NCBI GenBank assembly: GCA_018065185.1
Contig: JAGHTU010000034.1
Coordinates: 25,646-89,645, forward strand
DNA from: Candidatus Equicola faecalis
GTDB taxonomy: Bacteria; Bacteroidota; Bacteroidia; Bacteroidales; Bacteroidaceae
Length of the DNA: 64,000 bases
Direction: 5' to 3'
The notes beneath the pieces are model-generated. The model did not search any database. It was given only the letters and a program-made list of their open reading frames with translations, and was not told the origin of the DNA. Of this stretch, positions 39,836-49,082 are shown one piece after another (the stretch's first letter is position 1; each line of letters starts with the position of its first letter). Both the position numbers and the translations under genes were made by a program.

Positions 39836-40995
39836 CACTCCTTCCTCCACACCATCTTGTTGACGATGCCGACGTAGCTCTGGATGATTTTAACCACCTT
39901 GGTGCTGACATTTTCATCGACATAGTTGGGCACGGGGATGCCGTGGTCACCGTTGGCGTTCATCTCGACTGCCGTGTCAACTGCCTGAAGCAGACCCTTT
40001 TCGTCAATTCCACTAATAAAGAAGCATCCTTTATCAAGAGCCTCTGGACGTTCGGTAGATGTACGGATACAGACGGCTGGGAACGGATGCCCAACTGATG
40101 TAAAGAATGATGATTCCTCAGGAAGTGTGCCTGAATCGGAAACGACCGCAAATGCGTTCATCTGAAGACAATTATAGTCGTGGAATCCGAGAGGCTCATG
40201 CTGGATGACGCGTGAATCTAATTTGAATTGCATAGCTTCAAGTTTCTTGCGACTTCTTGGATGACAGCTATAGAGGATAGGCATGTCGTATTTCTCAGCC
40301 ATTGCATTAATGGCGTTGAAGAGACTGAGGAAATTCTTCTCGGTGTCGATGTTTTCCTCACGGTGGGCACTCAAAAGAATGTAGCGACCCTTTTGCAAGC
40401 CCAGGCGCTGGTGCACATCCGATGCCTCTATCTCGGCAAGATTCTGGTGAAGCACCTCTGCCATCGGGGAGCCAGTGACGTAGGTGCGCTCCCTTGGCAA
40501 TCCGCACTCTGCAAGATAGCGTCTTGCGTGCTCGGAGTAAGCCATGTTGACATCACTGATGATATCCACAATGCGGCGGTTCGTCTCCTCTGGAAGGCAT
40601 TCGTCTTTACAGCGGTTCCCTGCTTCCATGTGGAAGATAGGAATGTGGAGGCGTTTTGCTCCTATTACGCTCAGACAACTGTTGGTGTCGCCTAACACAA
40701 GCACTGCATCTGGCTTGATCTCTACCATCAATTTATAGCTCTTGTCTATAATATTGCCCATAGTCTCACCCAAGTCTGCTCCTACTGCATCCATATAGAC
40801 ATCAGGGTCTGCGAGTTTCAAGTCCTTGAAGAAGATGCCGTTAAGGTTGTAGTCGTAGTTCTGGCCTGTGTGCGCCAGTATGCAGTCGAAATACTTACGG
40901 CATTTGTTGATGACGGCTGCCAAGCGAATAATCTCAGGACGTGTGCCTACTATAATAAGCAACTTGAGCTTCCCGTTGTTTCTAAATTCTTTCAT
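39832..40995 (-). CDS. UDP-N-acetylglucosamine 2-epimerase (WecB/CapG-like)
   Basis: LKLLIIVGTRPEIIRLAAVINKC...HMEAGNRCKDECLPEETNRRIVD. Confidence 0.92.
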   Translation of the reverse strand: MKEFRNNGKLKLLIIVGTRPEIIRLAAVINKCRKYFDCILAHTGQNYDYNLNGIFFKDLKLADPDVYMDAVGADLGETMGNIIDKSYKLMVEIKPDAVLVLGDTNSCLSVIGAKRLHIPIFHMEAGNRCKDECLPEETNRRIVDIISDVNMAYSEHARRYLAECGLPRERTYVTGSPMAEVLHQNLAEIEASDVHQRLGLQKGRYILLSAHREENIDTEKNFLSLFNAINAMAEKYDMPILYSCHPRSRKKLEAMQFKLDSRVIQHEPLGFHDYNCLQMNAFAVVSDSGTLPEESSFFTSVGHPFPAVCIRTSTERPEALDKGCFFISGIDEKGLLQAVDTAVEMNANGDHGIPVPNYVDENVSTKVVKIIQSYVGIVNKMVWRKEW

Positions 40996-41010
40996 TTCAT
41001 TCAATAATTT

Positions 41011-41050
41011 AGCGCAGATTACGCAGATTCTTTTGATTTCGCAGATTGTG
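41011..41050. repeat. left CGCAGATT repeat arm of GxxExxY element
   Basis: agcgcagattacgcagattcttttgatttcgcagattgtg. Confidence 0.9.
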
Positions 41051-41431
41051 CTATAGATTATTTGCACGTCTGTAAATGGATTTTGCGATATCTGTGGTTT
41101 TAAAATTAACTAATATTCCTAATTTCTTGCCTGTCAGTTTCAAATACGTCATTAGCTGAGAGAAAAAGACCTCTTGCATAGTTGCTACTGCCTTCAGCTC
41201 CACTATAACCTTGTCGTCAACCAGCATATCAATGCGAAAAGCATTGGGAATGGTCACACCTTCGTATATAATAGGTAGGCTAACCTGCGTCTTTACCAGA
41301 CATCCCATCTTTTCCAATTCGATACGCAATGCAACTTCATAGGCAGATTCCAGTAAACCTGGGCCAAGTTTATTGTACACATTAAATATTGCCCCACGAA
41401 TCTTATATGATATTTCGTTTTCTATCTCCAT
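41051..41431 (-). CDS. GxxExxY protein
   Basis: YKIRGAIFNVYNKLGPGLLESAYEVALRIELEKMG...VIVELKAV. Confidence 0.93.
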   Translation of the reverse strand: MEIENEISYKIRGAIFNVYNKLGPGLLESAYEVALRIELEKMGCLVKTQVSLPIIYEGVTIPNAFRIDMLVDDKVIVELKAVATMQEVFFSQLMTYLKLTGKKLGILVNFKTTDIAKSIYRRANNL

Positions 41432-41433
41432 AT

Positions 41434-41463
41434 CTATCTGCGTAATCTGCTCAATCTGCGCCC
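41434..41463. repeat. right AATCTGCG repeat arm of GxxExxY element (inverted)
   Basis: ctatctgcgtaatctgctcaatctgcgccc. Confidence 0.9.
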
Positions 41464-41468
41464 TGTGG

Positions 41469-43133
41469 TCACACAGGGTCAAAGAATGTATCTGGTTTGT
41501 TGGGATCGAAGATTTCGTTGCAGTACATTACTGTGACGAGATCTTCGGTGTCGGAGAGGTTGATGATATTGTGAGTGTAGCCAGGGAGCATAATCACGCT
41601 TTGGATACGTTCGCCAGAGACAAAATAATTCAGTACAGGCCTCTCTCCAACTCTCCCCACAAGGAAGAGGGCTTTTTTTAGGATGTTGGTGGTGTCGTCT
41701 GTCTTGAAAAGCACCTCTTCATTTGTGAAACGAATGACTGAAAATCCATGCTTTTGCAGATAAACTGTACGTTGGAAATCTAATCTCTTTTGTTCAGTTT
41801 CATTATGATAGCCACCATCAATCTCTATAACCAGTCCACTTGCCAAATCCACGAAATCAACAATATATTCACCAATGATATGTTGACGACGAAATTTTGC
41901 ATCAAAATTTCCTCTTCTCAAAATCTCCCACATAACAGATTCTGCTTCTGTAGGATTCTTTCGCATCTCAACAGCCTTTTCTTCTAATTCTGTATAAAGA
42001 GAAGGATCTGCCGTATTATAAAGCTTCTCTCCCTCCCTTGTGGGGAGGGCTGGGGAGAGGCTTCGCATCTGTATAAGTCCGTGGCCTTTGACTACGATGA
42101 ACTGTTCCCATTTGGTGTGGTGCCAGTGTTGTCCCTTGGTGATTCCGGGTTTTGAGACGTTGATGCTGACCTGTCCGCAGTTGAGTGTATGAACCAGCTC
42201 TGTGAATGAGCCACGATTATCAACATTCATCTTTAGGTCGAAGATAGCCCCTTCTTTTGGAAGATAGCTCAGATACGTAGAGTAGAGTCGTTTAGCGAAG
42301 CTGTTTGCCGGAATCTCTGGAATCATCAATGTCTGAAGCATTTGTTTGAATTGATTCAGGAGGTCAACTATCTGTCCGAGGGTTGCCTTATGAGTCACTG
42401 GACAATAGCAGTACTTCCCTTCCTCTGCAGGTATGACTTTGAGTCCTTCAAACTCACAGTGATGTTCTGCTCCTTTAAGAGCGTTTATCATCTCTGCAAT
42501 GAGGTCGTCAATATAAAGTAACTCCAGTTCGACACTTGGGTCGTTGACCTGTATCGGGAGATCATTGGCGATGTTGTTACAGAATGTGGCAACTGCACTG
42601 TTGTAATTGGGCCTGCACCATTTACCATAAAGGTTCGGGAAACGATAGATTAACACGCGAGGTGTTAATCCCGCAGATTCCGTGTAAACCGCAGATTTCG
42701 CAGATTTATCTTGATTTCGCAGAAATTCGGCCTCATATTGCAGGAAAAGGTCTTCGCCCGCCTTCTTGCTACGACCGTACTCGCTATTACCGAAGCGTCC
42801 GGTGAGTGAAGCTTGCTGACTGCTGGAAAGCATCACGGGACATCTGTTGTCATATCTCTTCAGCGTATCGAGCAACGTGCTTGCGAACCCGAAGTTGCTT
42901 TGCATAAACTCTTCTTGATTCTGAGGTCTGTTCACCCCTGCCAGATTGAACACGAAGTCCGCTTCTTTACAATATGCTTCAAGTTCTTCTGGAGTAGAAT
43001 CAATGTCATATTCGAACACTTCTTCAATAGACAAGTCGCCATAGCACTTGGCTTTCCCGTCCTTGATATTCCTGAGTTCTAGACATAAGTTCTTGCCCAC
43101 AAATCCTTTTGCACCTGTTACTAATATCTTCAT
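41469..43133 (-). CDS. capF: CapF-like reductase/cupin protein carrying an in-frame DUF559 nuclease insertion
   Basis: MKILVTGAKGFVGKNLCLELRNI...RQLHWHHTKWEQFIVVKGHGLIQMR-type cupin (GQHWHHTKWEQFIVVKGHGLIQMR)-[DUF559]-NYFVSGERIQSVIMLPGYTHNIINLSDTEDLVTVMYCNEIFDPNKPDTFF. Confidence 0.9.
   Translation of the reverse strand: MKILVTGAKGFVGKNLCLELRNIKDGKAKCYGDLSIEEVFEYDIDSTPEELEAYCKEADFVFNLAGVNRPQNQEEFMQSNFGFASTLLDTLKRYDNRCPVMLSSSQQASLTGRFGNSEYGRSKKAGEDLFLQYEAEFLRNQDKSAKSAVYTESAGLTPRVLIYRFPNLYGKWCRPNYNSAVATFCNNIANDLPIQVNDPSVELELLYIDDLIAEMINALKGAEHHCEFEGLKVIPAEEGKYCYCPVTHKATLGQIVDLLNQFKQMLQTLMIPEIPANSFAKRLYSTYLSYLPKEGAIFDLKMNVDNRGSFTELVHTLNCGQVSINVSKPGITKGQHWHHTKWEQFIVVKGHGLIQMRSLSPALPTREGEKLYNTADPSLYTELEEKAVEMRKNPTEAESVMWEILRRGNFDAKFRRQHIIGEYIVDFVDLASGLVIEIDGGYHNETEQKRLDFQRTVYLQKHGFSVIRFTNEEVLFKTDDTTNILKKALFLVGRVGERPVLNYFVSGERIQSVIMLPGYTHNIINLSDTEDLVTVMYCNEIFDPNKPDTFFDPV
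41637..42063. mobile_element. DUF559-encoding insertion with terminal inverted repeats, in frame within capF
   Basis: Ends aggcctctctccaactctccccacaaggaagagggc (41637-41672) and ctccctcccttgtggggagggctggggagagg (42029-42060) are imperfect inverted repeats; interior encodes RKNPTEAESVMWEILRRGNFDAKFRRQHIIGEYIVDFVDLASGLVIEIDGGYH. Confidence 0.85.
42670..42730. repeat. CGCAGATT-type repeat insertion without ORF, in frame in capF
   Basis: cccgcagattccgtgtaaaccgcagatttcgcagatttatcttgatttcgcagaaattcgg. Confidence 0.75.
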
Positions 43134-43266
43134 TTGTTAAAATGGTTTATTATTTATATTTTGTCTACGAGCCTACGAAAACTTGTTGACTTAGTTACTC
43201 TTTCAGTTAATCCCATTCGCGTCGGTTAAGCCTTTGGCTTTTCAGATTTCAAATTAAGTTGAATTG

Positions 43267-44841
43267 TTATTCCACGTAAGTGATTCTGCCTTCAACTTTT
43301 CCCGCTGATTCGGGGATGTGACCGGCAAGAGTTTCGGTGACATACTGTAGCAATAACTGGTCGTCGGTCAGATAAGACTTTAAAGCTAGACGCTCTGCGT
43401 TTTCGAATATGATTCCGTTGCCTCCTTCGAGCAGCACATACGACGAACCGCCTATTGTGTATTTCTCGTTGTCAGCTATGTCAACAAAAGTTCCGTTGCC
43501 GGCAACATCCACCTTCACGCTCCTCACACGGTTTCCCTCGGCGGCAGTCTTGTCTATAAGCACCTTCATGCCGGAGATTTGATAAAACCCTCCGAAATCG
43601 TCAATATGGGCATACGACATTTCCAATGCGTTCTTCAATGATCGTCCGCTGACTTTAATCATACACACCTCGTTTTGGAAAGGAAAGACAGCCAACAAGG
43701 AGGCGTAAGTGATATCGCCGGCTTTAATTTCAGTCCTCATACCACCTGCATTTACAATACCAATCTGCGCACCGGTCACTGCCCGGAAAGCGTCAGCACA
43801 GAAATTCCCGATTGGACATTCTTCAAGACGTGCAATGTACTTGCCATTGGCGTCATTTTCAGTAAGATAGGCATCCGAATGACCTATCACCTCCTTGGTA
43901 CGCCTTTCTATATCCTGATTGTATCTATCTACCACATTGCCCACAGTCTCGCTTCTTTTGCTCACTGACTCAGTTGCAATCAACGAGCTTTTCACTTTGC
44001 CATCCTTTGTTATCGATACACGGCCTATGTTCTCCATCTGAGTACCCGTCGAGGTCCAGAGTACGTCACTGCCATCTTTGTCCTTAATGTATGAACCCGG
44101 TTCGGTGGTGTGTTTATGTGCATCGAGCACTACGTCTATGCCGCTTGTCTTGCTGATGACCTCCGGCAACAAGTCGTCTCCGATGTGCGACAGCAGTACG
44201 ACAGTCCGGGCCCCCTCAGCCCTGGCTGCGTCCACAGCGTTCTGTAGCATCCCGGCAACGTTCCCGCCACCAAAATCATATATGTAATTCCCGTCTTCGT
44301 CAATCAGAGTCGATGTGGATACCACTGTCTCCATGTATGGATATGTGACGCCGACATAGCCTACTTTTATTCCGCCATAATCTTTCACTTCATACTCTTT
44401 GAACAGCGGCAGGCCGGTCGCTCTGTCGTTGAAGTTGCAGCAGAGGGGCTGCACCTGAGTCTCATCCAGAAGGTTCAGAAAAGTGGCCATCGAGAAATCA
44501 AAGTCGTGATTCCCGGGCACCAAATAGTCATAGCCGACACTTTTCATTATATCAATGACAGACTGTCCCTGATATAATGCAGTTAGATTTCCCGAAATGC
44601 AGTCGCCACACGACACAGTAACCACATACTTAAACGTATCGGCCACAGCATCTCTGTATCCTGCAAATATTGGATAACCGTCTATTGCGCCATGCACATC
44701 ATTTTCAAACAGGATGACGACCTCATCCATACGTTTGTTTATCGGAGTATCAGTATCATTGTGACAACCTGTAAAAGCAATCACAACCGTCATCAAAATC
44801 ATGGTGGCGACACGTCTTACATTGATAAAATTCTTTCTCAT
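43267..44841 (-). CDS. metallophosphatase/5'-nucleotidase lipoprotein
   Basis: VVILFENDVHGAIDGYP...VPGNHDFDFSM...; lipobox VIAFTGC. Confidence 0.9.
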   Translation of the reverse strand: MRKNFINVRRVATMILMTVVIAFTGCHNDTDTPINKRMDEVVILFENDVHGAIDGYPIFAGYRDAVADTFKYVVTVSCGDCISGNLTALYQGQSVIDIMKSVGYDYLVPGNHDFDFSMATFLNLLDETQVQPLCCNFNDRATGLPLFKEYEVKDYGGIKVGYVGVTYPYMETVVSTSTLIDEDGNYIYDFGGGNVAGMLQNAVDAARAEGARTVVLLSHIGDDLLPEVISKTSGIDVVLDAHKHTTEPGSYIKDKDGSDVLWTSTGTQMENIGRVSITKDGKVKSSLIATESVSKRSETVGNVVDRYNQDIERRTKEVIGHSDAYLTENDANGKYIARLEECPIGNFCADAFRAVTGAQIGIVNAGGMRTEIKAGDITYASLLAVFPFQNEVCMIKVSGRSLKNALEMSYAHIDDFGGFYQISGMKVLIDKTAAEGNRVRSVKVDVAGNGTFVDIADNEKYTIGGSSYVLLEGGNGIIFENAERLALKSYLTDDQLLLQYVTETLAGHIPESAGKVEGRITYVE

Positions 44842-44898
44842 ATTATTGACTCCTGTGATGCTTTGGCTGATTAAATTACCCTGCGTTTTGCGCAACTT

Positions 44899-45840
44899 TT
44901 ATCTTTCCGCGCGCATAGGGTTGTTGAGGAAATCTTCGTACGCAAGTCTGATTCCATCCTCAAGTTCCGTCTTATATCTCCACCCCAGTTTCGTCGCCTT
45001 GCTCACATCCAGCAGCTTGCGCGGAGTTCCGTTCGGCCTCGAAGTGTCCCACTTGATCTCTCCTTCATAACCGACGATGCGCGCCACGAGCTCGGTAAGC
45101 GCCTTGATGGTCAACTCCTTGCCGGTACCGGCGTTGACGGTTTCGTTGCCGCTGTAGTTATTCATCAGGAACACGCAAAGGTTCGCCAGATCATCCACAT
45201 AGAGGAACTCTCGCAGCGGTGAGCCGTCGCCCCAGCAGGTAACCTCTTTCAAACCGTCAACCTTAGCTTCGTGGAACCTGCGGATGAGGGCCGGCAGCAC
45301 GTGGGAGTGCTCGGGATGGTAGTTATCGTTGGGGCCATATAAGTTGGTGGGCATCACGGAGATATAGTCCGTACCGTACTGACGGTTCAGAAACTCGCAA
45401 TACTTGAGGCCAGAGATTTTCGCCAGCGCATACGCCTCGTTGGTCTTCTCCAACTCGGAGGTGAGAAGGCAGCTCTCCGGCATTGGCTGGGGAGCCATTC
45501 GGGGGTAGATGCAGGAGGAGCCGAGGAATTCGAGTTTGCGGCAACCGTTTTTCCACGCTGAATGTATCACATTCATCTCTAAAATCATATTGTCGTACAT
45601 AAAGTCGGCAAGGGCTGATTGGTTGGCAATGATGCCTCCCACCTTGGCAGCGGCAAGGAAAACGTATTCGGGTTTCTCTGCCTCGAAGAAGGCTTCGACC
45701 TGCTCCTGACGGGTGAGGTCAAGCTCCTTGTGGGTGCGGGTGATTATGTTGGTGTAGCCCTGACGCTGGAGTTCGCGGACGATGGCGCTTCCCACCATTC
45801 CACGGTGGCCGGCGACGTAGATCTTTGAATCTTTATTCAT
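44899..45840 (-). CDS. fcl: GDP-L-fucose synthase
   Basis: KIYVAGHRGMVGSAIVRELQRQGY...FLGSSCIYPRMAPQPMPES. Confidence 0.95.
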   Translation of the reverse strand: MNKDSKIYVAGHRGMVGSAIVRELQRQGYTNIITRTHKELDLTRQEQVEAFFEAEKPEYVFLAAAKVGGIIANQSALADFMYDNMILEMNVIHSAWKNGCRKLEFLGSSCIYPRMAPQPMPESCLLTSELEKTNEAYALAKISGLKYCEFLNRQYGTDYISVMPTNLYGPNDNYHPEHSHVLPALIRRFHEAKVDGLKEVTCWGDGSPLREFLYVDDLANLCVFLMNNYSGNETVNAGTGKELTIKALTELVARIVGYEGEIKWDTSRPNGTPRKLLDVSKATKLGWRYKTELEDGIRLAYEDFLNNPMRAER

Positions 45841-45861
45841 ATTTTCTTTTTGAGTTTGGGG

Positions 45862-46665
45862 TTATCCCATTTCCGCCATCAGGTTCTTGCGGCCAAGGAG
45901 GCTGAAGATGGTGATGGAGTTGTCTTCGTTGAGTATTCTGAGCGTCCTGAGGATTTCGTCCAGGGTGGATCCGCTGGTGGTGATGTCGTCTATGACGAGA
46001 ATGTTCTGGTTCTTGATGGTTGTGCAAAGTTCACGGTCGGTCTCTGTAGCGAACTGCAGGAACTGGAGCATATAGGGACGGAGTTTGCTCTTCTTCACAT
46101 CTTTAGCAATGGTGAAGTAGTCTTTGCTGTGGATGAGGTCCATCATCTTGCCGATGGAGGCGAGGGCTTCATCTTTTTGTGCCTGGGTGTATCTGGGGAG
46201 ACCGTTTTCGAGAACGTCATCGAGGTACTGCCTTGTGTATGCATCCGTGTCGAATGCGATGCTTGACGGGAGTGCCTTGACAAGCTGCATCTGCCTGAGA
46301 GTGGGCTGGGCGAACCGGTAGATGTATCTGAGCATGTACTGATTGACCTGACTGGAGGACTCGGGGTAGATGACGAGGTCGTAGTCATAGAGGTTGATCT
46401 TGGCGTTCAGGTCGTTGATGGCCTTCTGGATGAAATGCGAGAGGTTCTCGTCCTTCTGGATGGAAGTGGAAAACTTGACGTATTGGATGAACTTCGTCCT
46501 TGTTTCGCTGTCTATTTCGGGCTCGAATTCATAGCCGTAGTAGAAGCATTTGCCGAATGCCTCCACCTGATAGCCGCTGCCTGTGATGGTTATCAGGTCG
46601 CTCTTTCCGTCGTGCTCGAAGTCAAACTGGAACTTCTGCTGCTCTATGTCAAAGGTTATACCCAT
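45862..46665 (-). CDS. phosphoribosyltransferase-domain protein
   Basis: PRPP-binding motif ILVIDDITTSGSTLDE near C-terminus. Confidence 0.75.
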   Translation of the reverse strand: MGITFDIEQQKFQFDFEHDGKSDLITITGSGYQVEAFGKCFYYGYEFEPEIDSETRTKFIQYVKFSTSIQKDENLSHFIQKAINDLNAKINLYDYDLVIYPESSSQVNQYMLRYIYRFAQPTLRQMQLVKALPSSIAFDTDAYTRQYLDDVLENGLPRYTQAQKDEALASIGKMMDLIHSKDYFTIAKDVKKSKLRPYMLQFLQFATETDRELCTTIKNQNILVIDDITTSGSTLDEILRTLRILNEDNSITIFSLLGRKNLMAEMG

Positions 46666-46708
46666 AATTTTTGTTTTTAACTTATAAAGTTAGCGGTTTT
46701 GTGCAAGA

Positions 46709-47818
46709 TTACATCTGCGATTTGAGGTAGAGTTTGTGGACGAATTTCATGTCGTGGTCTATCATTATCTTGACGAGCTGCTCGAAGCTGGTCTTGCGGG
46801 GATTCCAGCCGAGGAGGGTCTTGGCTTTGGTGGGGTCGCCGAGGAGCTGTTCGACTTCTGCGGGACGGAAGTATTTGGGATCGACTTCGACGAGGGTCTT
46901 GCCGACAAGTGCGACCAGTTCTACGGGTGCGCCATCGGCTACAGATACGCAGATGCCTTTTTCGTCAATGCCTTCGCCCTCCCATTTGAGTTCGATGCCT
47001 ACGTTCCTGAAGGCGAGGGTGGCAAATTCGCGCACTGTGTGGTATTCGCCGGTTGCGATGACGAAGTCTTCGGGCTTTTCCTGCTGGAGGATGAGCCACA
47101 TGCATTCGACATAGTCTTTGGCATAGCCCCAGTCACGCAGGGAGTTGAGGTTGCCAAGGTAGAGTTTGTCCTGATAGCCCTGGGCTATACGGGCAGCGGC
47201 AAGGGTGATTTTGCGGGTGACGAAGGTCTCTCCCCTGCGTTCGGACTCGTGGTTGAAGAGGATGCCGTTGACTGCGAACATCCCGTAGGATTCACGGTAG
47301 TTTTTGGTTATCCAGAAGCCGTATTGCTTCGCAACTCCGTATGGGCTTCTCGGATAGAAAGGTGTTGTCTCTTTCTGCGGCACTTCCTGCACGAGGCCGA
47401 AGAGTTCGGAGGTGGATGCCTGATATATCCTGCATTTCTTCTCGAGACCGAGGATACGCACTGCTTCGAGAAGTCTCAGCACGCCTGTCGCATCGGCTTC
47501 GGCCGTGTATTCCGGGCAGTCGAAGGATACCTTCACGTGGCTCTGTGCGGCAAGGTTGTATATCTCATCTGGCTGAACCGTCTGGATGATGCGCACGAGG
47601 GAACTGCTGTCGGTCATATCTCCGTAGTGGAGATTAACCAAACGCTCCTGCTTCATGTCGCGTACCCATTCGTCCAGATAGAGGTGCTCGATGCGGCCCG
47701 TATTGAACGAACTGCTGCGGCGGATGATGCCGTGAACTTCATATCCCTTCTCCAAAAGAAACTCTGCCAGGAAGCTTCCGTCCTGACCTGTAATACCTGT
47801 GATAAGTGCTGTTTTCAT
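46709..47818 (-). CDS. gmd: GDP-mannose 4,6-dehydratase
   Basis: [42 protein letters not shown]. Confidence 0.97.
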   Translation of the reverse strand: MKTALITGITGQDGSFLAEFLLEKGYEVHGIIRRSSSFNTGRIEHLYLDEWVRDMKQERLVNLHYGDMTDSSSLVRIIQTVQPDEIYNLAAQSHVKVSFDCPEYTAEADATGVLRLLEAVRILGLEKKCRIYQASTSELFGLVQEVPQKETTPFYPRSPYGVAKQYGFWITKNYRESYGMFAVNGILFNHESERRGETFVTRKITLAAARIAQGYQDKLYLGNLNSLRDWGYAKDYVECMWLILQQEKPEDFVIATGEYHTVREFATLAFRNVGIELKWEGEGIDEKGICVSVADGAPVELVALVGKTLVEVDPKYFRPAEVEQLLGDPTKAKTLLGWNPRKTSFEQLVKIMIDHDMKFVHKLYLKSQM

Positions 47819-47839
47819 ATATTTTTATTTCGTTAAATC

Positions 47840-48018
47840 TCATTTCACTTTCAACTCTACGCTTCGTGTAGTGCTCTCAAAAGCCACCTGTTCTATCTGC
47901 GCTATTCGAAAGGTAATCTTAGGGGTGTCAAAAACTACCGAATCCGTATCGTCAACCATCCTCTCGCAAGAGGCGAACAAGAGTATGGAAAGTATCAAAA
48001 AGAAAGAATTTTTCATAA
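47840..48018 (-). CDS. short lipoprotein, probably N-terminal remnant of a FimB/Mfa2-family anchor
   Basis: 59 aa MKNSFFLILSILLFASCERMVDDTDSVVFDTPKITFRIAQIEQVAFESTTRSVELKVK*; just below the ORF-track cutoff. Confidence 0.55.
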
Positions 48019-48641
48019 CCCAATAAAGTTAAATAAAGTTTCAAAAAATACCGTTTTATTCCTACTTCGAAAAATTTCACACTATTTTCTACTACAAATG
48101 TATTTTTGAGAAATAAGTATATGTTTAAACCTTGCAGTAATGTTTGGTGTATAGCACAAACCTTCTCACCTCCAGCACTTAAACGCCAAAGGTTCAATAA
48201 TTTAACAAGCAACCGACGAATAACTTGCAATATTCGCCTTTACAAACAGATTTACGCCTTAAGCAGAGTTACCACCTTAACAGCCTTCATCCATTTGTCT
48301 ATATATTTCCGTACTGTCAGCCATATTTTTATGTCCAAACGGCTATTCAGCGTGCAAAGGTACACTTTTTATTCAAAAAACATCTCATTTGAGACGAGTT
48401 TTATATAATATATAAAATTTGACAAAATTGGCAGGTTGGAACACACCTCAAAAAAATGGACAAACATATTGCTATTTTGCTATAAACAATAGACTGACAC
48501 TTAGCATTTCTGTACTCGGCAACGAGAGAAATATCCCGAGTCTATTTTTACGATAAAACCGAGTAATTTATCTTCAAAAAATACAATAATGCGCTCATCA
48601 AATACACATTATTGTATTACCTTGCAAAGATATCTAAACTA

Positions 48642-49082
48642 TCATTCCACCTCTTCTTTCGCATGACCACCGACGAGGACGAAATGAACACGGATACGCT
48701 TTCCCCAGCGCCCCTCAAGGGTTGCATCAAAAGAATTACTGCGTGACGTAATATCATAAAAATCGGCATAAGTTCCATCAGCATAATCCAAATAGAGATT
48801 ACCATTACGAACTTCCCAATCAAACGGACAACTATCATACAATTCTACAGGACGGTCGAAGAAACGCTCCTCACGGCCAGCACCATATCTTGTCGATCGG
48901 CCGGAATAAAAAGTAAACTCACTAAACAGAGGTTCGCCACAATAGTTCTCACCTAGGTCAACTTCCCATGTTTTACCGATGATACCGGAGATATCAAAAC
49001 CTATATCATTATCATCCTTATAACATGAACTAAGGAGCAGCAACGTCAAACAGAGGGCGATGATTGTAGAAAACTTTTTCAT
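48642..49082 (-). CDS. hypothetical lipoprotein
   Basis: MKKFSTIIALCLTLLLLSSCYKDDND signal/lipobox. Confidence 0.7.
   Translation of the reverse strand: MKKFSTIIALCLTLLLLSSCYKDDNDIGFDISGIIGKTWEVDLGENYCGEPLFSEFTFYSGRSTRYGAGREERFFDRPVELYDSCPFDWEVRNGNLYLDYADGTYADFYDITSRSNSFDATLEGRWGKRIRVHFVLVGGHAKEEVE

Noticed and set aside
41469-43133. Intein in CapF
   Set aside because: The inserted domain is DUF559-like and bounded by DNA inverted repeats; no Cys/Ser...His-Asn splicing junctions were recognisable
46736-47836. 366-aa plus-strand ORF opposite gmd
   Set aside because: Antisense shadow of gmd, which is unambiguous on the minus strand
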